Positions 56,087-64,000 of a stretch of DNA of 64,000 nt are shown piece by piece. The DNA comes from Ensifer sp. Root278. Lineage in GTDB: Bacteria; Pseudomonadota; Alphaproteobacteria; Rhizobiales; Rhizobiaceae. The first letter of the stretch is position 1. Each line of letters begins with the position of its first letter. The stretch spans positions 150,842 through 214,841 of the forward strand of contig NZ_LMJJ01000044.1 of the NCBI RefSeq assembly GCF_001429285.1, in the 5' to 3' direction. Below the pieces are notes generated by a model. It did not search any database and was not told the DNA's origin. It saw only the letters and a list, made by a program, of their open reading frames with translations. Made by a program: the position numbers and the translations under genes.

Positions 56087-57196
56087 ATGTATCGCGCGCG
56101 TCTCGAGCGAGACTTCAAACACTGGATCGACAAGGGGCTGCTGCAGGAAGATGCCGCGCGCGCCATGCTTGCCGAGTATGACGGACGCGAGTCGACGTTC
56201 CGGGCAGGGCGCGTCCTGCTTATGCTGGCGGCCCTTCTGTTATCCGCATCGATCCTGTTGCTTGTTGCCGCCAATTGGGAGGAACTGCCGCGCCTCGCGC
56301 GCGTCGCCGGCATCGTCGCCTTGATCTGGGGCTTCCACTTCGCCGCTGCCTGGCTGATCCAGAATGGCAGGACGACATTTGCCGCCGCGGCGCTGGTTCT
56401 GGGCGCGGCGGCCTTTGGCGGCGGCATCGCGCTCATCGGGCAGATGTATCATTTGTCGGGCGATGCGGCGGATGCAGCGCTGCTCTGGTTCGTTGGCGCC
56501 TGCCTTTCGGCGCTCGCGTTTCGCTCTGCAGCGATGGCAACGGCCGCTGGCGGGCTCGCTTGGTTCTATTTCGGTACCATGTTGACGGAAAATGGTTTCA
56601 GCACGGCTTCTGACTGGCACTTGTGGTCCGTGCCGGTTCTGGCCGTGATCGTCGTTCTTCTGGTCCGCTTCACGGAGGCGGGCAGGGCCCGGCATCTGGC
56701 CTATCTGCTCGTCCTTTCCTGGCTCGGCTGGCTTTATCTGGATAGTCCGTCACTTGCTTTCGCGGTCGGCCTCGCAGTCCTCGGCCTTGCGGCCTTTCTG
56801 GCGGCGACCCTGCCGGGTTCGCCCGTGCGCCAACTTGCGCTCGAGGCGGGTTCAGCGCCCGCTTTCTATTCCTTCGCGCTCGCCCTGCTTGGTTTCACCG
56901 GACTTCAATACGAGGCGGTTGGGGTGACGACGGAGGTCGCGACCGGAACAGGCACGCTGTTGGTTGCGCTCCTGGGCATTGCGCTTGCCGGTGCGCAGAA
57001 CGGGGCGGTGCGTTATCTCGGTTACATCGCCTTTGCCGGCGAGCTTCTCTATCTCGCCTTCGAAACCTTGGGATCGATGCTTGGCACATCGGGCTTCTTC
57101 CTGATTTCGGGCCTGGTCGTCGCGTGCATCGCCTGGCTGGTCATTCGGATCGAGGGGCATATGGCGCGAACGCGCCAGGCGGAGGTTTCTCAATGA
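56087..57196 (+). CDS. DUF2157 multi-pass membrane protein
   Basis: A 369-aa protein with a short cytosolic N-terminus (MYRARLERDFKHWIDKGLL) followed by about ten hydrophobic segments. The N-terminal 60 residues and GGIALIGQMYHLSGDAADA match the DUF2157 family. A GTG at 56036, 17 codons earlier, is also open, but it repeats a FKHWI motif outside the family start. AGG precedes ATG 56087 closely. It overlaps its downstream partner by 4 nt (ATGA). Function is unknown; such pairs are thought to be envelope proteins. Confidence 0.82.
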   Translation: MYRARLERDFKHWIDKGLLQEDAARAMLAEYDGRESTFRAGRVLLMLAALLLSASILLLVAANWEELPRLARVAGIVALIWGFHFAAAWLIQNGRTTFAAAALVLGAAAFGGGIALIGQMYHLSGDAADAALLWFVGACLSALAFRSAAMATAAGGLAWFYFGTMLTENGFSTASDWHLWSVPVLAVIVVLLVRFTEAGRARHLAYLLVLSWLGWLYLDSPSLAFAVGLAVLGLAAFLAATLPGSPVRQLALEAGSAPAFYSFALALLGFTGLQYEAVGVTTEVATGTGTLLVALLGIALAGAQNGAVRYLGYIAFAGELLYLAFETLGSMLGTSGFFLISGLVVACIAWLVIRIEGHMARTRQAEVSQ

Positions 57197-57780
57197 ACAG
57201 TGGTGCATCGACCAGACGTTGGCTGAACCCGCTGCTCGCCGCCCTGCTTGTGGCCGGCGTCCAGACGGCGGCGCTCGGTTACATGATCGAAAGCAGGGCT
57301 TCGATCCTCAGAAGCGGGCGGGATGTCCTTCTGAAGACCGTGCCCGTCGATCCGCGCGACCTGCTCAGAGGCGACTACGTGATACTGAGCTATGATATTT
57401 CAAGGTTGCAGCCGGAACTGTTCAAAGGTGGACTTCCGACACAATCGGGCGAGGTGATGCTCTATGTTCGGCTGGCGAAGCAGCCAGACGGGTTCTGGAC
57501 GGCGACAGAAGCGTCGTTCCAGCCGCTGCCGGTGACCGGCGACAGCGTCGTGCTCCGCTCGCTTCCATTCTCCTACTATCCGTCGCCGTCGCCGTTACCC
57601 TTGACCGTGGACTATGGCATCGAGCGCTTCTACGTGCCGGAGGGCGAAGGGCGCACATTGGAAGAGGCGCGCAATGCCGAGGCGCTCTCCGTCAACATCC
57701 GCGTTGATGGCAAGGGCAGAGCACAGATCCGCGAGATCGCGGTCAATGGCAGCCCGGTCTATGAAGAGCCCCTTTATTGA
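57193..57780 (+). CDS. GDYXXLXY-domain membrane-anchored protein
   Basis: A 195-aa protein with an N-terminal membrane helix (NPLLAALLVAGVQTAALGYM) and a periplasmic domain. The defining motif GDYVILSY is at about residue 58, with VDPRDLLRGDYVILSYDIS around it. It overlaps the DUF2157 gene, which is the usual partner of GDYXXLXY proteins. The pair is co-translated. Function is unknown. Confidence 0.85.
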   Translation: MNSGASTRRWLNPLLAALLVAGVQTAALGYMIESRASILRSGRDVLLKTVPVDPRDLLRGDYVILSYDISRLQPELFKGGLPTQSGEVMLYVRLAKQPDGFWTATEASFQPLPVTGDSVVLRSLPFSYYPSPSPLPLTVDYGIERFYVPEGEGRTLEEARNAEALSVNIRVDGKGRAQIREIAVNGSPVYEEPLY

Positions 57781-57827
57781 AGCTCCGCGAACGCGCTCCG
57801 ATCCGTCGTGGAATTCCGCATTTTCCC

Positions 57828-57856
57828 TTTGATCCCGTGAAAACGAGTGATATAGA
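57828..57856 (+). promoter_or_regulatory. Candidate sigma-70 promoter of tRNA-Leu
   Basis: TTTGAT at 57828-57833, exactly 17 nt, then TATAGA at 57851-57856, about 107 nt upstream of the tRNA. The -10 is a good match. Confidence 0.6.
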
Positions 57857-57963
57857 GACGCCGCGCTCGGGAAAGCCCTGAACTTTCAGCATGCCCATTG
57901 TATCCGCGGTATTCCGCTGGTTGGACTTGCGGAAATACGGTCAGGCGGTGCGATTGTCTGAAC

Positions 57964-58048
<85 letters not shown>

Positions 58049-58226
58049 GACAGCGATCGCGCCTAAAGTCCGGATTCTGCGAGGATGAAGGGGGCTGGAG
58101 TGCCATTTTGCTTGCAAAACGGTTGCAGAACTGCGTAAAGCCACTCCCGGCAAATGGATCGGCTCACGTGCTCGCCAGACCTTTCGAAGGGGAAGAGCAC
58201 AGTCAACGTGAAATGAAGGTTTGAAC

Positions 58227-59705
58227 ATGCAGGTTATCGAAACGCTCGCTCAAGGGCTGAAGCGCGAACTCAAGGTCGTTATCCCGGCCAAGGACATGGA
58301 AGCTCGGATGAACGAGCGCCTGGCCGAAGTGAAGGACCGTGTGAAGATCAACGGCTTCCGTCCGGGCAAGGTGCCGGTTGCGCATCTGAAGAAGGTCTAT
58401 GGCAAGTCGATCATGGCCGACCTCGTCAATGAGATCGTCCGCGAGAAGCCGACCGAGATCCTGTCGGGCCGCGGCGAGAAGTCGGCGACCCAGCCGGAAG
58501 TCGCGATGACCGAGGACGAGGCCGAAGCCGACAAGATCCTCAATGCGGAAGCTGACCTCGAGTTCACCGTTGCCTACGAAATCATCCCGGCGATCGAACT
58601 CAAGGACGTGAGCGGCATCAAGGTGACCCGCGAAGTCGTCGAGATCGCTGACGAAGAAGTCAACGAGCAGATCCTGAAGATCGCCGAAAGCGCCCGCAGC
58701 TACGAATCGAAGAAGGGCAAGGCCGCCAACGGCGACCGCGTCACGATCGATTACCTCGGCAAGGTCGACGGCGTAGCCTTCGACGGCGGCAAGGACGAAG
58801 ACGCCGAGCTGGTTCTCGGCTCCAACCGCTTCATCCCGGGCTTCGAAGAGCAACTCGTTGGCCTGAAGGCCGGCGACGAAAAGACCATCACTGTCAACTT
58901 CCCGGCTGACTACCCGGCCGCAAACCTCGCCGGCAAGGAAGCGACCTTCGACATCACCGTCAAGGACGTCGCTGCCGCCCAGGACATCGAAATCAACGAC
59001 GAACTGGCCACCAAGCTCGGCCTCGAATCGGCTGACAAGCTGAAGGAAATCGTCCGCGGCCAGATCGAAAGCCAGTACGGCAACCTGACCCGTCAGAAGG
59101 TCAAGCGTCAGATCCTCGACCAGCTCGACGAACTCTACCAGTTCGAAACGCCGGAGCGCCTCGTCGAAGCCGAATTCGAAAACATCTGGCGCCAGATCAA
59201 CACCGACCTGCAGCAGGCCGGCAAGACCTTCGCTGACGAAGAAACCACCGAAGAAGAAGCCCGCGCCGAATACCGCAAGCTCGCCGAGCGTCGCGTTCGC
59301 CTCGGCCTGGTTCTTTCGGAAATCGGCGAAAAGGCCGGCGTCCAGGTCAGCGACGACGAACTGCAGCGTTCGCTGTTCGAACAGCTCCGCCAGTTCCCGG
59401 GCCAGGAAAAGCAGATCCTCGACTACTTCAAGAACACCCCCGGTGCTGCCGCTTCGCTGCGCGCTCCGCTGTTCGAAGAAAAGGTCGTCGACCACCTGCT
59501 CGGCGAAATCTCGGTAACCGACAAGACGGTTTCCAAGGAAGAGCTGACGGCTGACGACGAAGAGGGCGAAGGCAAGGCTGCCAAGAAGGCTCCGGCCAAG
59601 AAGAAGGCCGCTGCCAAGGCTGAAGCCGCCGAAGGCGAAGAAGCCGCCGCTCCGAAGAAGAAGGCTCCGGCCAAGAAGAAGGCCGCTGACGACAGCGCCG
59701 AGTAA
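58227..59705 (+). CDS. tig: Trigger factor
   Basis: A 492-aa ribosome-bound chaperone and peptidyl-prolyl isomerase. The ribosome-binding loop GFRPGKVP is at residues 43-50. The FKBP domain (about 150-235) includes [20 protein letters not shown], and the helical C-terminal chaperone domain follows. The last 45 residues are a Lys/Ala/Glu tail ([14 protein letters not shown] and [11 protein letters not shown]), usual in rhizobia. The ATG at 58227 has GAAGG about 8 nt upstream; TTG 58221 is an alternative. Confidence 0.96.
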   Translation: MQVIETLAQGLKRELKVVIPAKDMEARMNERLAEVKDRVKINGFRPGKVPVAHLKKVYGKSIMADLVNEIVREKPTEILSGRGEKSATQPEVAMTEDEAEADKILNAEADLEFTVAYEIIPAIELKDVSGIKVTREVVEIADEEVNEQILKIAESARSYESKKGKAANGDRVTIDYLGKVDGVAFDGGKDEDAELVLGSNRFIPGFEEQLVGLKAGDEKTITVNFPADYPAANLAGKEATFDITVKDVAAAQDIEINDELATKLGLESADKLKEIVRGQIESQYGNLTRQKVKRQILDQLDELYQFETPERLVEAEFENIWRQINTDLQQAGKTFADEETTEEEARAEYRKLAERRVRLGLVLSEIGEKAGVQVSDDELQRSLFEQLRQFPGQEKQILDYFKNTPGAAASLRAPLFEEKVVDHLLGEISVTDKTVSKEELTADDEEGEGKAAKKAPAKKKAAAKAEAAEGEEAAAPKKKAPAKKKAADDSAE

Positions 59706-59733
59706 TCGGACCGAAGCCTTAGGAATCAAAAAA

Positions 59734-59764
59734 GCCCTGCCGCTTGCGGCAGGGTTTTTTTCGT
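59734..59764 (+). terminator. Rho-independent terminator of tig
   Basis: CCCTGCC (59735-59741) and GGCAGGG (59748-59754) form the stem, followed by TTTTTTTTTCG. AAAAAAG before it gives possible activity on the other strand. Confidence 0.88.
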
Positions 59765-59791
59765 TTGAGGGGCGTCGGTGACGTCGCCGTC

Positions 59792-60625
59792 TCAGCGGCG
59801 TGGCGAAATGGCCCGGCCGATGTCCAGGAGGAGGGCGCGATGGTCGGAGACTTCCGGCCGTTCGACGACATCGAACCGGGCGACATCAACCTCGCCACTC
59901 ACGAGCATGTAATCGGCAAAGCGGCCGCCCTTCAGATAGTGCGACGTCCGAGTATCCGTGTGGCCACGGGAAACGACCAGGTCAGTCAGCCCTAGCTCTG
60001 CGAGCACCTGAAAGGTCACGCTGTCCGGGAGCACGTTGAAGTCACCGCACACGACAAGCCGCTCATCGCCCGGCCAGACCTGACGGATGAGGTTTACCAG
60101 CGCGTCTGCCTGCGCGTGCCGTGCCGGTGTGTCGTTCTTGCCGCCGATCTCCCGTAGGCCATGCATCTGGGCGATGGTGATTGCCGTGCCGGCATCATGG
60201 TCGAACAGGCGGATGCAATGGGCATTGCGGGCACGTGGATGTGGCCCCCAGCCCTCGGATGAAAAGCTGCCATGCACGAAGCCGAGCGCCTGACCGATGA
60301 CGGAATGGGAGCGTCGGACGAAGGTCGCGAGCCCAAATTCCGAGGCCACCGGCCTGTCGCCGTCAAAGAGCGTGCCGCGCGCCGTCGGGCAGAAGCAGCC
60401 ATCATGCCAAGGAAGTGCTGCCGCGATCTCATCGAAGAGGTTGGCGCGCTGCGGCAGTTCGACATCTGTATCGCGATAGGTGAGCCATTCGGCGTCGGTC
60501 GTCGGCGACCGCGCGATCTCCTGCAGACACAGGACATCGGCGTCGACTTCCGCCAGATATCTCATCAATGGGGAATGGAGCTTGCCGCCCCAGGCATTGA
60601 GGGAAAGGATGCGCATGGCGTTCAT
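59792..60625 (-). CDS. Endonuclease/exonuclease/phosphatase-family protein
   Basis: A 277-aa protein of the EEP fold shared by DNase I, AP endonucleases and sphingomyelinases. MRILSLNAWGGKLHS and VLCLQEIARSPTTD carry the metal-binding Asn and Glu. VCGDFNVLPDSVTFQ and SDHRALLLDI carry the catalytic Asp, Asn and His. It has no signal peptide, so it is cytosolic. The substrate is unknown. ATG 60625 has GAAGAG before it; a second ATG follows after three codons. Confidence 0.82.
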   Translation of the reverse strand: MNAMRILSLNAWGGKLHSPLMRYLAEVDADVLCLQEIARSPTTDAEWLTYRDTDVELPQRANLFDEIAAALPWHDGCFCPTARGTLFDGDRPVASEFGLATFVRRSHSVIGQALGFVHGSFSSEGWGPHPRARNAHCIRLFDHDAGTAITIAQMHGLREIGGKNDTPARHAQADALVNLIRQVWPGDERLVVCGDFNVLPDSVTFQVLAELGLTDLVVSRGHTDTRTSHYLKGGRFADYMLVSGEVDVARFDVVERPEVSDHRALLLDIGRAISPRR

Positions 60626-60803
60626 GTCTCTTCATCAGGAGCGGCAAGGCTACCCGATTCGCTGGCATGGTGGCGTGCACGCAATCTTGAACGGCGCTCT
60701 GGGCGATAGGTGACAAAGCGGTATTGCTCGTCACCTATCGAATTGGATCCCTTTGACTGCCGTTGTCGTCGTTTGATGCGTGCTCAGATATGTCGCTAGC
60801 GGC

Positions 60804-62219
60804 TTACGCTTTCGGCAGTTCCTGCTTGATCTCGCCCATGCGGTTCCAGGCGTCGAGGCCGGCAATCTTGTAGGCTTCGGCAAGCGTCGGGTAGTTGAAG
60901 GTGTTCTCGACGAAATACTCGACCGTGCCCTTGAGGTTCAACACAGCCTGACCGATGTGGACCAGCTCGGTCGCGCCTTCGCCGATGATGTGCACGCCGA
61001 GGAGACGGCGGGTCTTCATCGAGAAGATCATCTTCAGAAGACCGGATTCGAGACCCATGATGTGACCGCGCGAGGTCTCGCGAAAACGGGCAATGCCGCA
61101 TTCGTAAGGGATGCCGCGTTCCTTCACCTCTTCTTCCGAAAGGCCGCAGGTGGAGATTTCCGGCACCGCGTAGATGCCGTAGGGGAAATACTTCTGCGGT
61201 TCCATGGCAATCGCGCCGACAGCAACGCGAGCCGCAATGCGGCCCTGTTCCATAGAGGTCGAGGCAAGGCTCGGGAATCCGACGACGTCGCCGGCGGCAT
61301 AGATGTTCGGGACCGATGTCTGGAACGTCTCCGGATTGACCTTGAGCCGCCCGCGGCTGTCTGCCTCGAGCCCGGCGGCCGGCAGGTTGAGCGTATCGGT
61401 TGCCCCCATGCGTCCGGCGGCGAAAAGCACCATGTCGGTGACGATCTTGCGGCCATTGTCGAGCGTCAGCAGGACCTTACCATCGTCGAGCCGCTCGACC
61501 GTCTCGGCCTTCTGTCCGAGATGCAGCTTCATGTTGCGATCGCGCAGCTGGTAGATGAAATCCTCGACGATCTCCTTGTCGATGAAGTCGAGCATCGTTG
61601 TCTTCGGGTCGATGACCGTCACGTGCGTGTCGAGCGCGCTGAAGATCGTCGCATATTCGATGCCGACGACGCCGGCGCCGATGACGACGAGCGAACGCGG
61701 CAGTTCTGCGATATCGAGCAGTTCGTCACTGTCGAGCACGCTCTTGCCGTCGAAGGGCATGTAGTCCGGACGGAAAGGCTTGGTGCCGACGGCAAGCATG
61801 ATGCTGGTGCCTGAAACAAGCAGGGTCTCGCCGTCGTCCTTGACGACCTCGAGCGTGGTCGGATCGACGAAGCTTGCCTTGCCGCGCATCTGCTGCACGC
61901 GGTTACGGGCAAACTGGTGTTCGAGGACCTCGACCTCGTGATTGAGGGTGATGATCAGCCGTTGCCGGAGATCGTCGGCGCTGATCTCCTGCTTGACGCG
62001 ATAGGCCCGCCCGTAGAAGCCCCGCTCGCGCCAGCCGGAAAGATTGAGCGCCGTCTCCCGCAGCGTCTTGGAGGGGATGGTGCCCGTGTGCACCGAAACG
62101 CCGCCGACGCGTTTTCCCTGTTCGATGACGAGGACCTTCTTGCCGAGCTTGGCGGCCTGGATGGCGCCGCGGCGGCCGGCGGGCCCGCTTCCGACGACGA
62201 TGAGATCGAACTGAGTCAT
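60804..62219 (-). CDS. sthA: Soluble pyridine nucleotide transhydrogenase
   Basis: A 471-aa FAD disulfide-reductase-fold protein. The FAD motif is VVGSGPAGRRGAIQAAKLG near residue 8, and the NAD motif is VVIGAGVVGIEYATIFS. SVHTGTIPSKTLRE lacks the redox-active Cys pair of lipoamide dehydrogenases, as is normal for SthA. The enzyme balances NADPH and NADH. MTQFDLIVVG at 62219 was chosen; upstream residues to 62276 are unlike the family. Confidence 0.92.
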   Translation of the reverse strand: MTQFDLIVVGSGPAGRRGAIQAAKLGKKVLVIEQGKRVGGVSVHTGTIPSKTLRETALNLSGWRERGFYGRAYRVKQEISADDLRQRLIITLNHEVEVLEHQFARNRVQQMRGKASFVDPTTLEVVKDDGETLLVSGTSIMLAVGTKPFRPDYMPFDGKSVLDSDELLDIAELPRSLVVIGAGVVGIEYATIFSALDTHVTVIDPKTTMLDFIDKEIVEDFIYQLRDRNMKLHLGQKAETVERLDDGKVLLTLDNGRKIVTDMVLFAAGRMGATDTLNLPAAGLEADSRGRLKVNPETFQTSVPNIYAAGDVVGFPSLASTSMEQGRIAARVAVGAIAMEPQKYFPYGIYAVPEISTCGLSEEEVKERGIPYECGIARFRETSRGHIMGLESGLLKMIFSMKTRRLLGVHIIGEGATELVHIGQAVLNLKGTVEYFVENTFNYPTLAEAYKIAGLDAWNRMGEIKQELPKA

Positions 62220-62421
62220 GGGCATTTCCGTTTGAAGGGAAGAATCGTTGTGCATCGCAAAAACTCTCGCTTGCAAGCGTCTATACCGTCAATGGCACGG
62301 TTTAATGAAGTGGTTTTCATAGCCGAAACAGCTGGATGAGAATATAAGGGAATGTGCGTATGCTTGGCTTCGTTACGACATGCCGGGCCCATCGGTGTCG
62401 TATTTGCCTGGGAGGGTGGCG

Positions 62422-63465
62422 ATGGGATTGGAGCTGACGAACAGGGCGGTGCCGCAGCCTGACGACGAGGGCGTCATCCGGCAACCGGACCATCGGCCGG
62501 GTGTCGTTGCGGCGGCGGTCTATGAAAACGGCGTAAGGGTACGCGATATCGGCATCGAAGATGCCGGCAAATGGCGCTCGCGGCCGGGCGCGGTGGTCTG
62601 GATTGGGCTGCATGAGCCTGATGCGGAACTGCTGCGCCAGATACAGCAGGAGTTCGACCTGCACGACCTGGCGATTGAGGACGCCTGCAAGGCGCACCAG
62701 CGGCCAAAACTAGAGATCTATGGCGACTCGATCTTCGTCGTGGCGCGCACCGCCCACATGGTTGGTGACGAGATCGCCTTCGGCGAGACCCATCTCTTCG
62801 TCGGGCGAGGTTATGTCGTCTCGGTCAGGCACGGTGCGTCCACGTCCTACATGGCGGTGCGTCAGCGCTGCGAATCTTCCCCGGCAGCACTCGCCCATGG
62901 CGAAAACTATATCCTCTATTCGATCCTCGATTTCATCGTCGACAACTATATGCCGGTCATCGAGGCGATCCATGAGGAGGTGGAGGAACTGGAAGATCGG
63001 CTGTTGCGGGAGCGACTGGTCAAGGGTGACATCGAACGACTCTACCTGATGCGCCGCAATCTTCTCAGGTTGCGCAATGCCGTGGTGCCACTCGTCGATG
63101 TCTGCCGCCGGCACGAGCACATCGATCTGCCAGGCATGGATGCGGCGCTGCAGCCGCTGTTCCGTGACGTGACGGACCACGTGCGCCGGGTGCAGGAGGA
63201 TATCGATGCGTTGCGCGAGGTGCTTGCCTTTACCTTCGAGGCGAGCCTGATGGTCGGGCAATCCGAACAGACGGAAATTTCGCGCAAGCTGGCGTCCTGG
63301 GCCGCGATCCTTGCCGTGCCGACGGCGATAGCCGGTATCTACGGCATGAACTTCGACGATATGCCGGAGTTGAAGTTCCGCTACGGCTACTTCGTCGTGC
63401 TGGCGGTGATCATCGGTTTGTGCCTGACGCTCTTTCGCTTCTTCCGTCGCGCGAAGTGGCTGTGA
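62422..63465 (+). CDS. corA: Magnesium/cobalt transporter CorA
   Basis: A 347-aa CorA-type channel, a pentameric inner-membrane Mg2+ (Co2+) uptake protein. The pore signature YGMNF, with GMN at residues 308-310, is followed by the last two membrane helices and a basic tail RRAKWL. The cytosolic N-terminal funnel (about 1-285) has a long helix (IEAIHEEVEELEDRLLRERL). ATG 62422 has GGGAGGG about 6 nt upstream; the ATG 14 codons earlier has none. It is convergent with radC, 14 nt away. Confidence 0.94.
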   Translation: MGLELTNRAVPQPDDEGVIRQPDHRPGVVAAAVYENGVRVRDIGIEDAGKWRSRPGAVVWIGLHEPDAELLRQIQQEFDLHDLAIEDACKAHQRPKLEIYGDSIFVVARTAHMVGDEIAFGETHLFVGRGYVVSVRHGASTSYMAVRQRCESSPAALAHGENYILYSILDFIVDNYMPVIEAIHEEVEELEDRLLRERLVKGDIERLYLMRRNLLRLRNAVVPLVDVCRRHEHIDLPGMDAALQPLFRDVTDHVRRVQEDIDALREVLAFTFEASLMVGQSEQTEISRKLASWAAILAVPTAIAGIYGMNFDDMPELKFRYGYFVVLAVIIGLCLTLFRFFRRAKWL

Positions 63466-63479
63466 GAGCCGGCGCGCCG

Positions 63480-64000
63480 TTAGAACAGGCGTAGGCCCTT
63501 CAGGCTGACATGCCCATCCTTGCCGATGATGATGTGATCGTGCACGGCGATCCCCAGCGGTTTCGCCGTTTCGACGATGAGCTTGGTCATGTCAATATCG
63601 GCGCGCGACGGCGTCGGGTCCCCGGACGGATGGTTGTGCACGAGAATGATCGCGGTGGCGGAGAGTTCGAGTGCGCGTTTGACCACCTCGCGCGGATAGA
63701 CAGGCGTGTGGTCGATCGTACCGGTCTGCTGCACCTCGTCGGCGATCAACGTGTTGCGCTTGTCGAGGAACAGGATCCGGAACTGCTCTTTGGTTTCGTA
63801 GGCCATTGCCGCGTGGCAATAATCGATGACGGCGCTCCAGGAAGAGAGAAGGTGCTTCTGGCGAAGCTCGCTTTTCAGGGTGCGATGGCCGATGGTGGAG
63901 ATCAGCTTTAGGTCGAGGGCAACGGCCTCGCCGATGCCGTTCACCTCCTGCAATAGCGCAATCGGCGCGCCGAAGACGCCGGCAAGCGTCCCGAAACGGC
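63480..64000 (-). CDS. radC: RadC/JAB-domain protein, C-terminal part (start outside window)
   Basis: This is the last 173 codons of a frame that enters from the right edge on the minus strand. The visible part begins within an HhH-like region ([18 protein letters not shown]) and contains the JAB/MPN metal motif [15 protein letters not shown], as in RadC (DUF2466). [16 protein letters not shown] is near the end. The name radC is historical, and the repair role is doubtful. The normal length is about 230-270 aa. It ends 14 nt from corA in the convergent direction. Confidence 0.93.
   Translation of the reverse strand, partial: RFGTLAGVFGAPIALLQEVNGIGEAVALDLKLISTIGHRTLKSELRQKHLLSSWSAVIDYCHAAMAYETKEQFRILFLDKRNTLIADEVQQTGTIDHTPVYPREVVKRALELSATAIILVHNHPSGDPTPSRADIDMTKLIVETAKPLGIAVHDHIIIGKDGHVSLKGLRLF

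Overview
The window is a continuous stretch of a high-GC alphaproteobacterial chromosome, almost certainly from the Rhizobiaceae and most likely Sinorhizobium/Ensifer. The clearest marker is an ExoR-type Sel1-repeat regulator (25404-26210, 268 aa), which belongs to the Rhizobiaceae. Supporting it are the lpxI route of lipid A synthesis, a PopZ-family pole organiser, an fused SecDF, and two tandem small RNAs of the alpha-r14 type next to DUF1127 genes. I see no phage, transposon, CRISPR array or resistance island. The window is core housekeeping and envelope chromosome.

Layout. 1-10655 is one long plus-strand envelope operon: pyrH (3' end only), frr, uppS, cdsA, rseP, bamA, lpxD, fabZ, lpxA, lpxI, lpxB. 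It links isoprenoid carrier, phospholipid, outer-membrane protein and lipid A synthesis. gltA follows on the minus strand, then comEC, exbB-exbD, an isoaspartyl methyltransferase-like gene, tolC, popZ and valS. 23161-32384 holds an outer-membrane FadL-type porin, exoR, xthA (minus), a phospholipase D/cardiolipin synthase-like gene, erpA (minus), dgt and argS. 32448-46619 is a conserved plus-strand run: a SPOR-domain protein, nagZ, scpA, scpB, an orphan ABC ATPase, tatABC, serS, surE, pcm, an unknown gene and a LysM/LytM lipoprotein. Its themes are cell division, peptidoglycan recycling, condensin, Tat export and protein repair.

46620-54340 carries a structured intergenic element with a strong terminator, a minus-strand AAA ATPase, then yajC-secDF with two genes related to mitochondrial complex I assembly factors (Mth938/NDUFAF3-like and a squalene/phytoene-synthase-like NDUFAF6-type protein), a small membrane-anchored protein and trmFO (minus). 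54390-55800 is the most unusual part: two 47-aa DUF1127 genes and, upstream of them on the same strand, two tandem copies of a three-hairpin small RNA. Each hairpin loop carries an anti-Shine-Dalgarno CCTCCTCCC-like sequence. 56087-64000 holds a DUF2157 membrane protein with a GDYXXLXY partner, tRNA-Leu(TAG), tig, an endonuclease/exonuclease/phosphatase-family gene, sthA, corA and the C-terminal part of radC, which runs off the right edge.

Start codons were chosen from ribosome-binding-site spacing and family length, so several genes begin inside a longer open frame. Family assignments come from reading the protein sequences for known motifs. No database search was run.
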